A stretch of 33,515 bases of DNA from Arenicellaceae bacterium. GTDB lineage: Bacteria > Pseudomonadota > Gammaproteobacteria > Arenicellales > Arenicellaceae. How positions within the stretch are numbered: position 1 is the first letter of the stretch; every line of letters begins with the position of its first letter. Shown here one piece after another: positions 1 to 8,714 of this stretch. The stretch spans positions 211,662 to 245,176 of the forward strand of contig JAQWNC010000015.1 of NCBI GenBank assembly GCA_029246505.1, read 5' to 3'. The translations under genes and the position numbers were made by a program. The notes beneath the pieces are model-generated. The model did no database searches and was not told the DNA's origin. It was given only the letters and a program-made list of their open reading frames with translations.

Positions 1-1
1 T

Positions 2-532
2 AAACAATTTATTCCTACCTTAAAAACATTTGGTGGGGCGTTACTTCAATCTGTTAAGTTTTCACAGTATTTACCACATTCTGCCGATAGTACCGGCCAA
101 GACTGGATGTTGAATATGTTTAAGGATTATACCGGAGAGCGATTGTCGACTAACTGGCAAGATATTGCGCCAACTAAGATTTATGTTGATAAGCAGATAC
201 GCGCAGAACGAGCATTATTGAAAATCCATAAGCAATATCGGCAGTGGGCTCCTTTTTGTGCGGTAGGACTAAGCATTCTTTTAATTTTTCAGCTTGTACG
301 TTGGAAGCATTTAGTGCTTCTAGATAAATTATTAGCGCTAAGTGCAGTGGCTGTTGTAGGTAATATGATGGTTTATACCCTTATGTTGTCATACATGGAG
401 GTAACCTCTGTCCTTACGATCAAGCATCAGTATATTTATCCAAACCATGCGCTTCTATGTTGGGTAATAGCTTTTGGTATGGTTAGTTTTCTTTCCGGCA
501 GTCGTGGTTACCTAGAAAAGAAAACTAATTAG
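2..532 (+). CDS. C-terminal part of an unidentified multi-pass membrane protein (5' end outside window)
   Basis: The reading frame is open from base 2 to the TAG at 530-532, so the gene starts before the window; about 176 residues are visible. The first ~70 residues are soluble and polar. Three hydrophobic segments follow, near WAPFCAVGLSILLIFQLV, LLALSAVAVVGNMMVYTLML and ALLCWVIAFGMVSFLSG, with a short basic tail ending EKKTN. An internal ATG at 107 is in frame but has no clear ribosome binding site and lies inside the open frame, so it is probably not the start. I recognise no family motif. A C-terminal membrane region of this kind would suit a polytopic transferase or a hypothetical inner-membrane protein, but no function is assigned. 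It is followed 48 bases later by the ABC exporter on the same strand. Confidence 0.6.
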   Translation, partial: KQFIPTLKTFGGALLQSVKFSQYLPHSADSTGQDWMLNMFKDYTGERLSTNWQDIAPTKIYVDKQIRAERALLKIHKQYRQWAPFCAVGLSILLIFQLVRWKHLVLLDKLLALSAVAVVGNMMVYTLMLSYMEVTSVLTIKHQYIYPNHALLCWVIAFGMVSFLSGSRGYLEKKTN

Positions 533-580
533 TTCGTTATCGTTCGTTGTAACAAAGTCTAAAAGATATAGGAAGTTAGA

Positions 581-2368
581 TTGAGGCCACTTCGTACCGA
601 AATGCCGGATGAAAACATTGATTTGCGTTTAGTGAAGCGCTTGCTTCCGTATCTGTGGAAGCATCGATATCGCGTAACAATTGCCCTTACTTTTCTTATT
701 TTGGCGAAACTAGCCAACGTTCTTGTCCCCATAGCACTAAAAAACATTGTCGATTCTTTAGACTCCCCACCTGACCTTGTAGTCTTGCCTATTGGGCTGT
801 TACTTGCTTACGGAGCTTTACGTTTTTCGACAACGCTTTTTCAGGAATTAAGGAATGCGGTGTTTGCCCGCGCTGCGCAGCGAACAACTCGAGAGCTAAC
901 TTTGGATGTATTTCGACATTTGCATGAGTTATCTATGCGTTTTCATTTGGATCGACAGACCGGTGGAGTATCACGGGATTTGGAGAGGGGCAGTCAAAGT
1001 GTTTCTCGATTATTAAATTATTTAACCTTTAGTGTGGTTCCCACTTTATTCGAGTTATTGCTTGTGTGCGGGATTTTATTTACGAGCTTTGAAATATCGT
1101 TTGCTTTGGTAACCATTGGAACGATCTTGATTTATGGGGTTTACACCATAAAAGTTACCCAATGGCGCTTAAAGTATCGAATAAAAATGAACAAGGCGGA
1201 TTCGGCCGCCAATACAGCAGCTATAGATTCTTTGCTTAATTATGAAACGGTAAAGTATTTTGGCAATGAAGGGTACGAGTTTGAGCGTTACAACTCCCAT
1301 CTACTGGAGTGGGAGTCTGACTCCGTTAAAAGCCAGCTTTCTTTGGCACTGCTAAATGTGGGCCAAGGCGCGATTATTGCTGGCGGCCTTATCGCCTTAA
1401 TGATCATGGCAGCAGCTAGTGTTGCGACGGGTGAAATCACCATAGGCGAGTTTGTTATGTTAAACGCCTTCATGATTCAACTAGTTATTCCACTAAATTT
1501 TTTGGGAACAATTTTTCGCGAAATAAAACATTGCCTTGTCGATATGGCACGGATGTTTGGGATTCTTGATGAACCGTTGGAGATAAAGGATATCGACAAC
1601 GTTAAAAAACTAAGTGCCACTGAGTATCCAATTATTTTTGACAAAGTTAGCTTTTCGTATCGCCCCGATCGTCAGATATTAAGTGACGTTAGCTTTGAGG
1701 TCCCCGCAGGAAAACGAGTTGCAGTAGTCGGCCCCAGTGGTTCTGGCAAATCAACAATTGCACGGCTTTTGTTTCGATTTTATCAATCCGACAGTGGTGT
1801 GGTATCGCTTAGCGGCGTACCGATTGACCAATTGCGGATACGTGATTTACGCGATGCTATTGGAGTGGTGCCTCAAGACAGCATACTGTTCAACGACACA
1901 TTGGCTTACAATATTGCTTATGGACGCCCAGGAGCTAGTGAAAGCGAAGTTCTAAAGGCGATTGAAAAGGCCAATTTATCTGGTTTGCTAGCGCGTTTAC
2001 CCGATGGTCTGGAAACCGATGTGGGCGAGCGAGGATTAAAGTTGTCAGGTGGAGAGAAGCAGCGGGTGGCAATTGCGCGTGCAATTATAAAGGATCCTCC
2101 GGTATTAATTTTGGACGAAGCAACATCTTCTTTGGACTCAATTTCTGAGCAGGCGATCCAGTCGGCGCTGGATAATGTATCCCGCCAACGAACAACTTTG
2201 GTGATAGCGCATCGCTTATCAACCGTAATAGATGCGGATAGAATCTACGTGTTAGATGCAGGTAAAATTGTTGAGTCGGGCGCTCATGACCAGTTATTGG
2301 CCTCGCGGGGCCAATATCATCAACTTTGGAAAATACAGCAAGAACAAGCCGAAACCGTAATCGGCTAA
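581..2368 (+). CDS. Atm1/HMT1-type ABC exporter, fused permease-ATPase
   Basis: This 595-residue half-transporter has an N-terminal six-helix membrane domain (about residues 30-320) and a C-terminal ABC ATPase. Walker A (GPSGSGKS) is at 384-391, the signature LSGGE at 488-492, Walker B VLILDE at 508-513 and the switch His at 544. Membrane-domain motifs NYETVKYFGNE (220-230) and PLNFLGTIFREIK (304-316) are typical of the Atm1/HMT1 subfamily. That family exports glutathione- or sulfur-linked compounds and metals across the inner membrane as a homodimer. The TTG start at 581 has a good Shine-Dalgarno (AGGAAG) five bases upstream; the alternative ATG at 602 lacks one, so TTG is preferred. The exact substrate cannot be read from the sequence. 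Confidence 0.93.
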   Translation: MRPLRTEMPDENIDLRLVKRLLPYLWKHRYRVTIALTFLILAKLANVLVPIALKNIVDSLDSPPDLVVLPIGLLLAYGALRFSTTLFQELRNAVFARAAQRTTRELTLDVFRHLHELSMRFHLDRQTGGVSRDLERGSQSVSRLLNYLTFSVVPTLFELLLVCGILFTSFEISFALVTIGTILIYGVYTIKVTQWRLKYRIKMNKADSAANTAAIDSLLNYETVKYFGNEGYEFERYNSHLLEWESDSVKSQLSLALLNVGQGAIIAGGLIALMIMAAASVATGEITIGEFVMLNAFMIQLVIPLNFLGTIFREIKHCLVDMARMFGILDEPLEIKDIDNVKKLSATEYPIIFDKVSFSYRPDRQILSDVSFEVPAGKRVAVVGPSGSGKSTIARLLFRFYQSDSGVVSLSGVPIDQLRIRDLRDAIGVVPQDSILFNDTLAYNIAYGRPGASESEVLKAIEKANLSGLLARLPDGLETDVGERGLKLSGGEKQRVAIARAIIKDPPVLILDEATSSLDSISEQAIQSALDNVSRQRTTLVIAHRLSTVIDADRIYVLDAGKIVESGAHDQLLASRGQYHQLWKIQQEQAETVIG

Positions 2369-2379
2369 AATAAACTGAA

Positions 2380-2502
2380 TTATGGTGCAATACCGGCCTT
2401 CGCCCCGGGCTTTAAGGCATCGCTAGCGCAAGGCAAACTCAGAATCTTATCCTCCATACGAAAGCTAAGCACATTACCGTGACTAAACACCTTGAAATAA
2501 AC
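2380..2502 (-). other. Possible minus-strand coding remnant, unidentified
   Basis: Read on the minus strand, an open stretch of about 40 codons runs from just after a TAA (2503-2505) to a TAA at 2380-2382. It has an internal ATG at 2457 that would give the peptide MEDKILSLPCASDALKPGAK and a few more residues. The composition reads like the end of a real protein, and it converges on the ABC exporter. I do not recognise it. It may be the tail of a decayed gene or chance. Confidence 0.2.
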
Positions 2503-2506
2503 TTAA

Positions 2507-3550
2507 CCTGTGTTTAAAGGTGCACCAAGTCGACTAGTTCTTTCAGCGAGCTATCTCTTGTTTACGGTTTTTGTTATAGAAGTTTTGGCAAGGTCATTGG
2601 TGCCTGTTGATTTACTTATCCACAATTTCTTTGGTCGAAGTGAGACTGTGTAGAGACTCGCTTGGGTGCAGGATATTGAGAATCAGACCGAAAGCGTTAA
2701 TTTTGTGCTGGATCAACACGACAACGCTCTTGGTTGGCGTTTAAAGCCCAATCTGGATTTACAGTATTAGGACAACAAAAATTTCAAACCAATAGTTCTG
2801 GAATACGGGGGGATAGAGAGTACTTGATTACCGCTAACTAAGCGATAACTAGAGTTGCAATGATAGGCGGCTTTTTACTCTGGGTGAGGAGGTCCGAGAA
2901 ATAGAAACATTTTCTTATCAACTACAGAAGTCATGAATTTTGGCGTCAGTGGCTACAGTATTAATCACATTTTATTATATATGGAGGACACCGTATTGCT
3001 GTATAGGCCCGAGGTGGTCGTAATGGGGTTTGTTCAGGACAATATGCGTCGCATCATGTGGCGTTTTCGGCACCACAGTAAGCCATTGTTAGTGCAAAGG
3101 GACAATCAGTTAGTGGCAACAAACGTACCCGTAGCAGATAATGAAACTATACTAGCGCAAGAAAAATATAGATTACGGAGTTGGGACACACTAAAGGTAA
3201 TTTGGGATGAAATACGTTGGCGTCTGGGACACTTTTAGGCAGATATGCTCAAATTGAGGGATTTGATAATGGCTCGGTTGCTTTTTGAAATAGACACAAT
3301 CGGCGCTCAAGCTGATTTAGTTTATTTACCTCATAGCGAGGACCCCTATTTGACATATGATCAATTCTATTCCATTGAGGAGCAGTACTTTGATCGTTTG
3401 TGTGAGGAGAAACAGTTAAGGTGTTTGAATCTTCGAGGTGAATTTCAACGCGAAACTTCGTTAGGCTATCAAATGAGAATTGGTGGACATTGGTTTTATA
3501 ATGGGCATGCTTCAGTAACGAAAGATATAAAATCATTTCTCGAAGCCTAA
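2507..3550 (+). pseudogene. Decayed SGNH/GDSL-type hydrolase gene
   Basis: No frame is intact, but joining three frames rebuilds a recognisable membrane-anchored SGNH hydrolase. Frame from 2507: a hydrophobic anchor (SYLLFTVFVIEVLARSLV), then DNALGWRLKPN. Next frame, from about 2782: FQTNSSGIRGDREYL and TRVAMIGG. Next, near 2874: FTLGEEV and ETFSYQLQ. Last, from 2933: NFGVSGYS, PEVVVMGFVQDN and, near the end, GGHWFYNGHASVTKDI, which holds the C-terminal His block of the family. Lesions seen are TAG at 2651, TAG at 2768, TAA at 2839, at least three frame changes, and TAG at 3236 in the final frame. Such proteins are usually de-acylases or esterases at the cell surface, often in polysaccharide clusters. 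The two remaining open pieces (2933-3238 and 3245-3550) are one frame split by the 3236 stop and should not be annotated as separate genes. Confidence 0.82.
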
Positions 3551-3624
3551 GGCCTTATAGATCTAAAACCGTTAGCGGAGTTTTAAGTTTAAATTAACCG
3601 AAACGTACTATCGCGCAATTTGAT

Positions 3625-4461
3625 ATGACCATAAGAACTTTAAAAAAATGGAATGTAGCACAGCATACTAGCGATGGTGATGGAGTACAGATATTGCGTG
3701 TCGCTGGGAGAGATTTAAACGTTCATTTGGATCCTTTTTTAATGTTGGACGAGCTGCGATCTGATAATTCCGATGACTACATTGGTGGATTTCCGGCACA
3801 TCCGCATCGTGGTTTTGAAACAATCACGTATATGCGACATGGTTCATTTATGCATAAAGACCATATGGGGAATGAAGGTTCGATCACTTCTGGAGGTGTT
3901 CAGTGGATGACCGCCGGTCGCGGAGTGATTCATTCAGAAATGCCTGGGCAACAAGACGGCGCCCTACATGGGTTTCAGATATGGTTAAATTTGCCCGCGA
4001 ATGAAAAAATGAAACCGGCGGCCTGGCAAGATATTCAAAGCGATTGCATACCAAAAAGTAGAAAGGATGACGGAAGCTCTATTGCAGTAATTGCTGGAAA
4101 AATAAAATTTGCTAGTGCATTACTCGAGGGACCAATAGCTGGATTGACCACTGAACCAGTATTGATTGACGTGTCAGTTGCGGCTGGTAAAACGCTTGAA
4201 TTAGAATTGCCGCATGATCATCAGGTGATGGTTTATTTATTCGATGGCGAAATTGAGGGAAAAAGTGCCCCCGGTGCTTTGTTCTATAATGCGGGAGACG
4301 TGCTTTCTTTAACTGCGACCGAAGCAGGTATTGGTGCGTTGGTGTTAGGTGGCAAAGCACTTAAAGAGCCAATCGCCCAGCATGGCCCATTCGTTATGAA
4401 TACTTTTGAGCAAATAGAGCAAGCGATTAGGGATTATAATGCGGGAACGCTAGCGATATAG
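3625..4461 (+). CDS. Pirin family protein
   Basis: The 278-residue product is a bicupin of the pirin family. The N-terminal metal-binding cupin carries HPHRGFET (59-66) and MTAGRGVIHSEMP (95-107), giving metal ligands His59, His61, His103 and Glu105, the same set as in human pirin. Length is normal for the family. Bacterial pirins bind Fe(II) or another metal; some have quercetinase activity and others act as redox-sensitive regulators, so the reaction here is not fixed by sequence. The gene stands alone between a decayed hydrolase and the lemA operon. The ATG at 3625 lies 74 bases past the pseudogene end, and no strong Shine-Dalgarno is visible. Confidence 0.93.
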   Translation: MTIRTLKKWNVAQHTSDGDGVQILRVAGRDLNVHLDPFLMLDELRSDNSDDYIGGFPAHPHRGFETITYMRHGSFMHKDHMGNEGSITSGGVQWMTAGRGVIHSEMPGQQDGALHGFQIWLNLPANEKMKPAAWQDIQSDCIPKSRKDDGSSIAVIAGKIKFASALLEGPIAGLTTEPVLIDVSVAAGKTLELELPHDHQVMVYLFDGEIEGKSAPGALFYNAGDVLSLTATEAGIGALVLGGKALKEPIAQHGPFVMNTFEQIEQAIRDYNAGTLAI

Positions 4462-4609
4462 CGTTGTAGTTCGACTTAAATCCCTATTTGGCTTGGAACT
4501 CTATGCGGCTTAGGATACTTTATAGTTGTTCAGGCACTAAATCACTTTAGCGATTAATGACAAGTTAGTTTGATAAGCTGTGTTTAAGTAATTTATTAGG
4601 AGCTTAGAA

Positions 4610-5206
4610 ATGAGTACAGGTTTAACGTTTTTGGCTGTAATGGCTGCAATAGTCGTATTTGGCATTGCCATATATAATCGCCTAATAACAGCACGCAATG
4701 GGTACAAAAATGCTTTCGCTCAGATAGATGTGCAACTAACGCGTCGTCACGATTTAATTCCTAATTTGGTTGATACAGCCAAAGGCTATTTGTTACATGA
4801 GCGTGAAACTTTAGAAGCGGTTATCCATGCGCGAAACTCAGCTGTTAGCGGATTGGAAAATGCTAAGATTGATCCGACTAACCCACAGGCGATGGAACAA
4901 TTAGCTCAGGCAGAACAGGGTTTAAGCGGTGCGTTGGGTCGCTTGTTTGCTCTTTCAGAAGCTTATCCGGACTTAAAAGCTAATGAAAATATGATGCAGT
5001 TATCGGAAGAGCTCACTACCACCGAGAACAAAGTCGCTTTTGCTCGTCAGGCATTTAATGATGGAGTGATGTTGTACAACAATATGCGGGAGCAATTCCC
5101 GAATAATTTTATTGCAGGTTGGTTCGGTTTTACTGCAGCGACCATGTTAGAAATAGAAGACGAAACCAAGCGTGAAGTGCCGAAGGTTTCATTCGGTAAT
5201 AGCTAG
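4610..5206 (+). CDS. lemA: LemA family membrane-anchored protein
   Basis: The 198-residue product has one N-terminal membrane helix (about residues 4-23) followed by the LemA helical bundle. The conserved block NGYKNAFAQIDVQLTRRHDLIPNLV begins near residue 31, and NMREQFPNNFIAGWFGF lies near the C-terminus. The family has a short periplasmic N-terminus and a cytoplasmic helical domain, and its biochemical role is poorly known. A Shine-Dalgarno (AGGAG) eight bases before the ATG supports the start. The M48 protease gene begins 27 bases downstream; LemA followed by a membrane M48 protease is a recurrent bacterial pair, so the two probably form an operon and act together at the inner membrane. 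Confidence 0.92.
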   Translation: MSTGLTFLAVMAAIVVFGIAIYNRLITARNGYKNAFAQIDVQLTRRHDLIPNLVDTAKGYLLHERETLEAVIHARNSAVSGLENAKIDPTNPQAMEQLAQAEQGLSGALGRLFALSEAYPDLKANENMMQLSEELTTTENKVAFARQAFNDGVMLYNNMREQFPNNFIAGWFGFTAATMLEIEDETKREVPKVSFGNS

Positions 5207-5233
5207 ACTAATTAAGCCAAAGGTTTTTGGGCG

Positions 5234-7186
5234 ATGAATTTTTTTGAGCACCAAAATCGTGCCAGACACCAGTCGCGTTGGCTAATCAGCGCTTTTTTGG
5301 TGGCGACTGCTGCCGTTATCCTGGCGGTAGATTTTATCGTGTTACTATTTTTGGGTGTATCGCCAGCTTCTAGTGGATTGGAAGAAGCGACCCTGCACTG
5401 GCTCGATCCGAATTTCATCGGCTCGAATTTAGACAGTTTGGCTTTGAGTAGTGCGGCCACTGGTGGCGTGATTGGTTTGTCGAGTCTATATAAAATAGCG
5501 TCTTTGCGATCTGGTGGTGGCAAAGTCGTGACAAGCCTTGGCGGCACACACGTCGATGCCGATACTCGCGACCCGTTATGTCGACGATTTAGAAATGTAG
5601 TTGAGGAGATAGCTATTGCGTCCGGGGTGCCCGCTCCAGATATTTATGTGCTTGAACAAGAATCAGGCATTAATGCATTTGCTGCGGGCTACTCTCCCAG
5701 CGATGCAGCGATTGCGGTGACTAGGGGTACTTTAGAAAAACTTAGCCGAGCCGAGCTTCAAGGCGTTGTAGCGCATGAATTTAGCCATATTTTTAATGGT
5801 GATATGCGTATTAATATCAGGTTAATGGGCCTCCTGTTTGGCATTTTACTGGTGTCGATAGTCGGTCGACATATTATGCATAGCGCTCGATTTATGGGTG
5901 GTTCTCGACGGAAAGAAGGAGGGGTTATTATCTTCGTAGGGATGTCACTAATGGTTGTTGGATATGCCGGGCTGTTTTTTGCTCGCTGGATTAAGGCTGC
6001 TTTATCTCGACAGCGCGAGTACCTTGCTGATGCCTCTGCGGTACAGTTTACTCGTGACCCTGACGGTATAGGCGGCGCACTAAAAAAAATTGGAGCTTAT
6101 AGCATCGGTTCTTACTTAGAGGCAGAGAGTGAGGAAGTAAGTCATATGCTTTTTGGTTCGGGCACCCAGGCAATAATATTTTCTACCCATCCCCCATTAG
6201 CAAAAAGAATTGCACGAATTGACCGGCAATTTAAAACATCGGATATTGCAGAATTAGCGTCTCAATTAGCAGACAATGTACGCAAAGAAAGAGAGCTAGC
6301 GATAAAGGAAATGGAGGCTCAGGAGTTAGCGAATCAGAAGTCAGCTGGCGGTGGATTTGCACTAGGGGTATTTAATCCAGCGGAACTGGCTGATGCGATC
6401 GGTAATCCACAATTGGATGCTCTACTAGCCGCAGCTACCGTGGCTGCGAGTATTCCATCTGAATTCGAGCAGGCAGCTCATAGCATTGCTGGGGCACCTG
6501 ACGTACTTATGTTGAGCTTGCTCGACAATGAGCCAAAAATTCGTGATAAGCAATTACTTATTATTGCTGAGCAACTAGGTAATGATATTGAGCGAAGGGT
6601 AAATTATTTAATGACAACGAACCCCCCTTTACAGCGAGCTCAGCGCATGCCGCTATATGAAATAACTTTTCCAGCGCTTAAGCGTCGGCCTAGAGATGAG
6701 CTTGAACGTATTTCCAAAACCGTGCGGCAAATAATTTTGATGGATGGCGAAGTGGAAGTATTTGAATATTTTTTGGCTAAGATGTTTCAATTGCATCTGG
6801 CGGATGCGATGACGCCATCGCAGGTAAGGTCATCAGGTCGCCGTCGTTTACAATCCGTCGCGAGCGACGTACATATTGTTATGTCGGTGCTTGCAGGTCA
6901 GGCTGGGGAAAAGGACAGAACAGAGGTAGTGTTTTCTGAAGCGCTGAAGGCGCTTGGATTAGAGCGAAAGCCGGCCGTTGCGCTTGGTCCTAATTGGGTA
7001 AACATCCTAGATCAGGCACTTAATCGACTTGATCAGCTGAGCCCCAAGGCCAAGCAACAATTGGTTGCTGAGTTGGGTAATGTTGCGATGGCGGACGATT
7101 CCGCAAATATTGATGAACGGGAGCTGCTGCGCGTTATTTGTGCAACAATTCATGCACCACTGCCAACCTTTATGCGTCGCCAATAA
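5234..7186 (+). CDS. M48 family membrane metalloprotease with long C-terminal TerB-like extension
   Basis: The 650-residue product has an HtpX-like core. Two membrane segments lie at about 18-41 and 70-90. The zinc motif is HEFSH (181-185), with the third ligand Glu262 in REYLADASAV. Two more membrane helices lie at about 194-213 and 230-252. The core ends near residue 330, after the Thr-His-Pro-Pro motif. HtpX itself is about 290 residues, so half of this protein is extra. The extension contains alpha-helical stretches such as ILMDGEVEVFEYFLAKMF and NVAMADDSANIDERELLRVI, whose acidic loops and helix pattern resemble TerB-like domains; that assignment is inference. M48 proteases of this type degrade misfolded membrane proteins. 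The gene follows lemA in an apparent operon. The ATG at 5234 has only a weak upstream purine stretch. Confidence 0.9.
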   Translation: MNFFEHQNRARHQSRWLISAFLVATAAVILAVDFIVLLFLGVSPASSGLEEATLHWLDPNFIGSNLDSLALSSAATGGVIGLSSLYKIASLRSGGGKVVTSLGGTHVDADTRDPLCRRFRNVVEEIAIASGVPAPDIYVLEQESGINAFAAGYSPSDAAIAVTRGTLEKLSRAELQGVVAHEFSHIFNGDMRINIRLMGLLFGILLVSIVGRHIMHSARFMGGSRRKEGGVIIFVGMSLMVVGYAGLFFARWIKAALSRQREYLADASAVQFTRDPDGIGGALKKIGAYSIGSYLEAESEEVSHMLFGSGTQAIIFSTHPPLAKRIARIDRQFKTSDIAELASQLADNVRKERELAIKEMEAQELANQKSAGGGFALGVFNPAELADAIGNPQLDALLAAATVAASIPSEFEQAAHSIAGAPDVLMLSLLDNEPKIRDKQLLIIAEQLGNDIERRVNYLMTTNPPLQRAQRMPLYEITFPALKRRPRDELERISKTVRQIILMDGEVEVFEYFLAKMFQLHLADAMTPSQVRSSGRRRLQSVASDVHIVMSVLAGQAGEKDRTEVVFSEALKALGLERKPAVALGPNWVNILDQALNRLDQLSPKAKQQLVAELGNVAMADDSANIDERELLRVICATIHAPLPTFMRRQ

Positions 7187-7197
7187 TAATACTTATA

Positions 7198-7857
7198 TCA
7201 GTCAAAGTGCATCTCAATAACATCGCCAGGTACGATTAGTGCGCCTTCGGTTTTCTGCTCTATTTCACTGATACTAACGCCCGGCGCTGTCTCGCGCAGG
7301 ACAAATGCGCTGTCCCTTATTTCGAGGTATGCCAAGTCGGTCAATACTTTAGATATGCAGCCAGCGCCAGTTAGCGGTAAGGTGCAATCTGATAATAATT
7401 TTGAGTTTCCATGTTTGTCGGCGTGCATCATGGTGACAATAATATCGTCTGCTCCAGCAACCAAGTCCATCGCACCGCCCATACCTTTAACCAGCTTTCC
7501 TGGGATCATCCATGAGGCAATATTGCCGTGGATATCGACTTCAAAGGCGCCTAGCACAGTGAAGTCTACATGGCCGCCACGAATCATTGCAAAAGACTCT
7601 GTGGAGGAGAAAATGGAAGCGCCTGTAGCGGCGGTAACTGTTTGTTTGCCGGCATTTATCATGTCGGGGTCGACATTGTCTTCGGTGGGGAAAGGCCCCA
7701 TGCCGAGTAAGCCATTTTCAGACTGAAGTATTACCTGTATATCATCTGGAATGTAGTTCGCAACTAAGGTTGGTATCCCAATTCCGAGATTAACGTAGTA
7801 TCCATCTTTTAATTCGTGAGCGACGCGTTCGGCCATTTGTTCTCGAGTTAATGACAT
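7198..7857 (-). CDS. scoB: Succinyl-CoA:3-ketoacid CoA-transferase, subunit B
   Basis: The 219-residue product is the B subunit of a class I CoA transferase. It carries the signature SENGLLGMGP, in which Glu47 is the residue that forms the covalent glutamyl-CoA intermediate. NLGIGIPTLVANYIP near the N-terminus is also typical. With subunit A it moves CoA from succinyl-CoA to acetoacetate, allowing ketone body or acetoacetate use. The ATG lies three bases after the scoA stop, with a Shine-Dalgarno (AGAGG) inside the end of scoA, so the two are translationally linked. Its 3' end converges on the M48 protease gene with only 11 bases between the stops. Confidence 0.95.
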   Translation of the reverse strand: MSLTREQMAERVAHELKDGYYVNLGIGIPTLVANYIPDDIQVILQSENGLLGMGPFPTEDNVDPDMINAGKQTVTAATGASIFSSTESFAMIRGGHVDFTVLGAFEVDIHGNIASWMIPGKLVKGMGGAMDLVAGADDIIVTMMHADKHGNSKLLSDCTLPLTGAGCISKVLTDLAYLEIRDSAFVLRETAPGVSISEIEQKTEGALIVPGDVIEMHFD

Positions 7858-7860
7858 TGT

Positions 7861-8562
7861 TTATGCCTCTGTTACGGTACGAAATTCAATGCGTTTCTCG
7901 GCGGTGGCTTGCACTACTCGTTGTACGTAAATGCCTGGAGTATGGATTTGGGCAGGATCTAAGGAGCCCGGCTTAACAATTTCTTCAGCTTCGACTACTG
8001 TAATCTTTCCTGAAGTGGCAGCAGCAGGGTTAAAGTTTTGCGCTGTGGCGTTATATATACAGTTACCGTACCGATCAGCCACTTTTGCATGGACTAGCGC
8101 AAAATCGCCAGTAATGCTTTCTTCCAGAATATATTTTTTTCCATTAAATTCGCGCACATCCTTTCCATCCGCAACTATTGTTCCGTAACCTGTAGCCGTG
8201 TAAAAAGCAGGAATTCCCGCGCCGCCAGCGCGCATTTTTTCTGCTAGCGTCCCTTGAGGCGTTAGCATTAGCTCCAATTCACCTTCCAGATACTGGCGTT
8301 CAAATTCCTTATTTTCACCGACATAAGAACTTATCGCCCTGGATATTTGCTTGTTTTTTAGCAACACACCTAAGCCCCACCTATCGACACCACAATTATT
8401 CGATACCGCGGTTAAATTTTTTGTGCCGCGCCGTGCGACCTCCTCTATTAAATTCTGGGGGATTCCACAGAGCCCAAACCCGCCAACAATAATTGTCATA
8501 TTGTCGGCTATGCCTTCCAATGCGGTTTCGTAGGAATCTACGACTTTGTCAAAACCAGGCAT
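7861..8562 (-). CDS. scoA: Succinyl-CoA:3-ketoacid CoA-transferase, subunit A
   Basis: The 233-residue product is the A subunit, with the family block [13 protein letters not shown] (about 27-39), the CoA-binding-side motif [15 protein letters not shown], and a C-terminal [12 protein letters not shown]. Length is normal for the separate-subunit bacterial enzyme. It is the first gene of a two-gene minus-strand operon with scoB. An AAGG purine stretch lies eight bases before the ATG. The 150 bases upstream also contain the terminator of hppA, so scoAB likely has its own promoter between 8563 and 8660, though no clear -35/-10 pair could be fixed. Confidence 0.95.
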   Translation of the reverse strand: MPGFDKVVDSYETALEGIADNMTIIVGGFGLCGIPQNLIEEVARRGTKNLTAVSNNCGVDRWGLGVLLKNKQISRAISSYVGENKEFERQYLEGELELMLTPQGTLAEKMRAGGAGIPAFYTATGYGTIVADGKDVREFNGKKYILEESITGDFALVHAKVADRYGNCIYNATAQNFNPAAATSGKITVVEAEEIVKPGSLDPAQIHTPGIYVQRVVQATAEKRIEFRTVTEA

Positions 8563-8660
8563 ATATAAACCTTCATTGAAGAAATCAGTGGAATACCCTG
8601 TGGGGATATTATCCGCTCAATACACAGGTCGCTAGTATACAAAACACTTTAGCGAAATAT

Positions 8661-8692
8661 AAAAAGACGGCTCACATATGTAGGCCGTCTTT
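8661..8692 (-). terminator. Rho-independent terminator downstream of hppA
   Basis: A perfect nine-base inverted repeat (AAAGACGGC at 8663-8671 and its complement at 8684-8692) encloses a 12-base loop. Read on the minus strand the stem is followed by a run of T, immediately past the hppA stop at 8715. It separates hppA from scoAB. Confidence 0.8.
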
Positions 8693-8714
8693 GCTTCTTA
8701 GATTATCTGCAAAT

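Noticed and set aside
8563-8660. sigma70 promoter for scoAB
   Set aside because: GATAAT-like and TTG-rich hexamers occur, but no pair has acceptable spacing.
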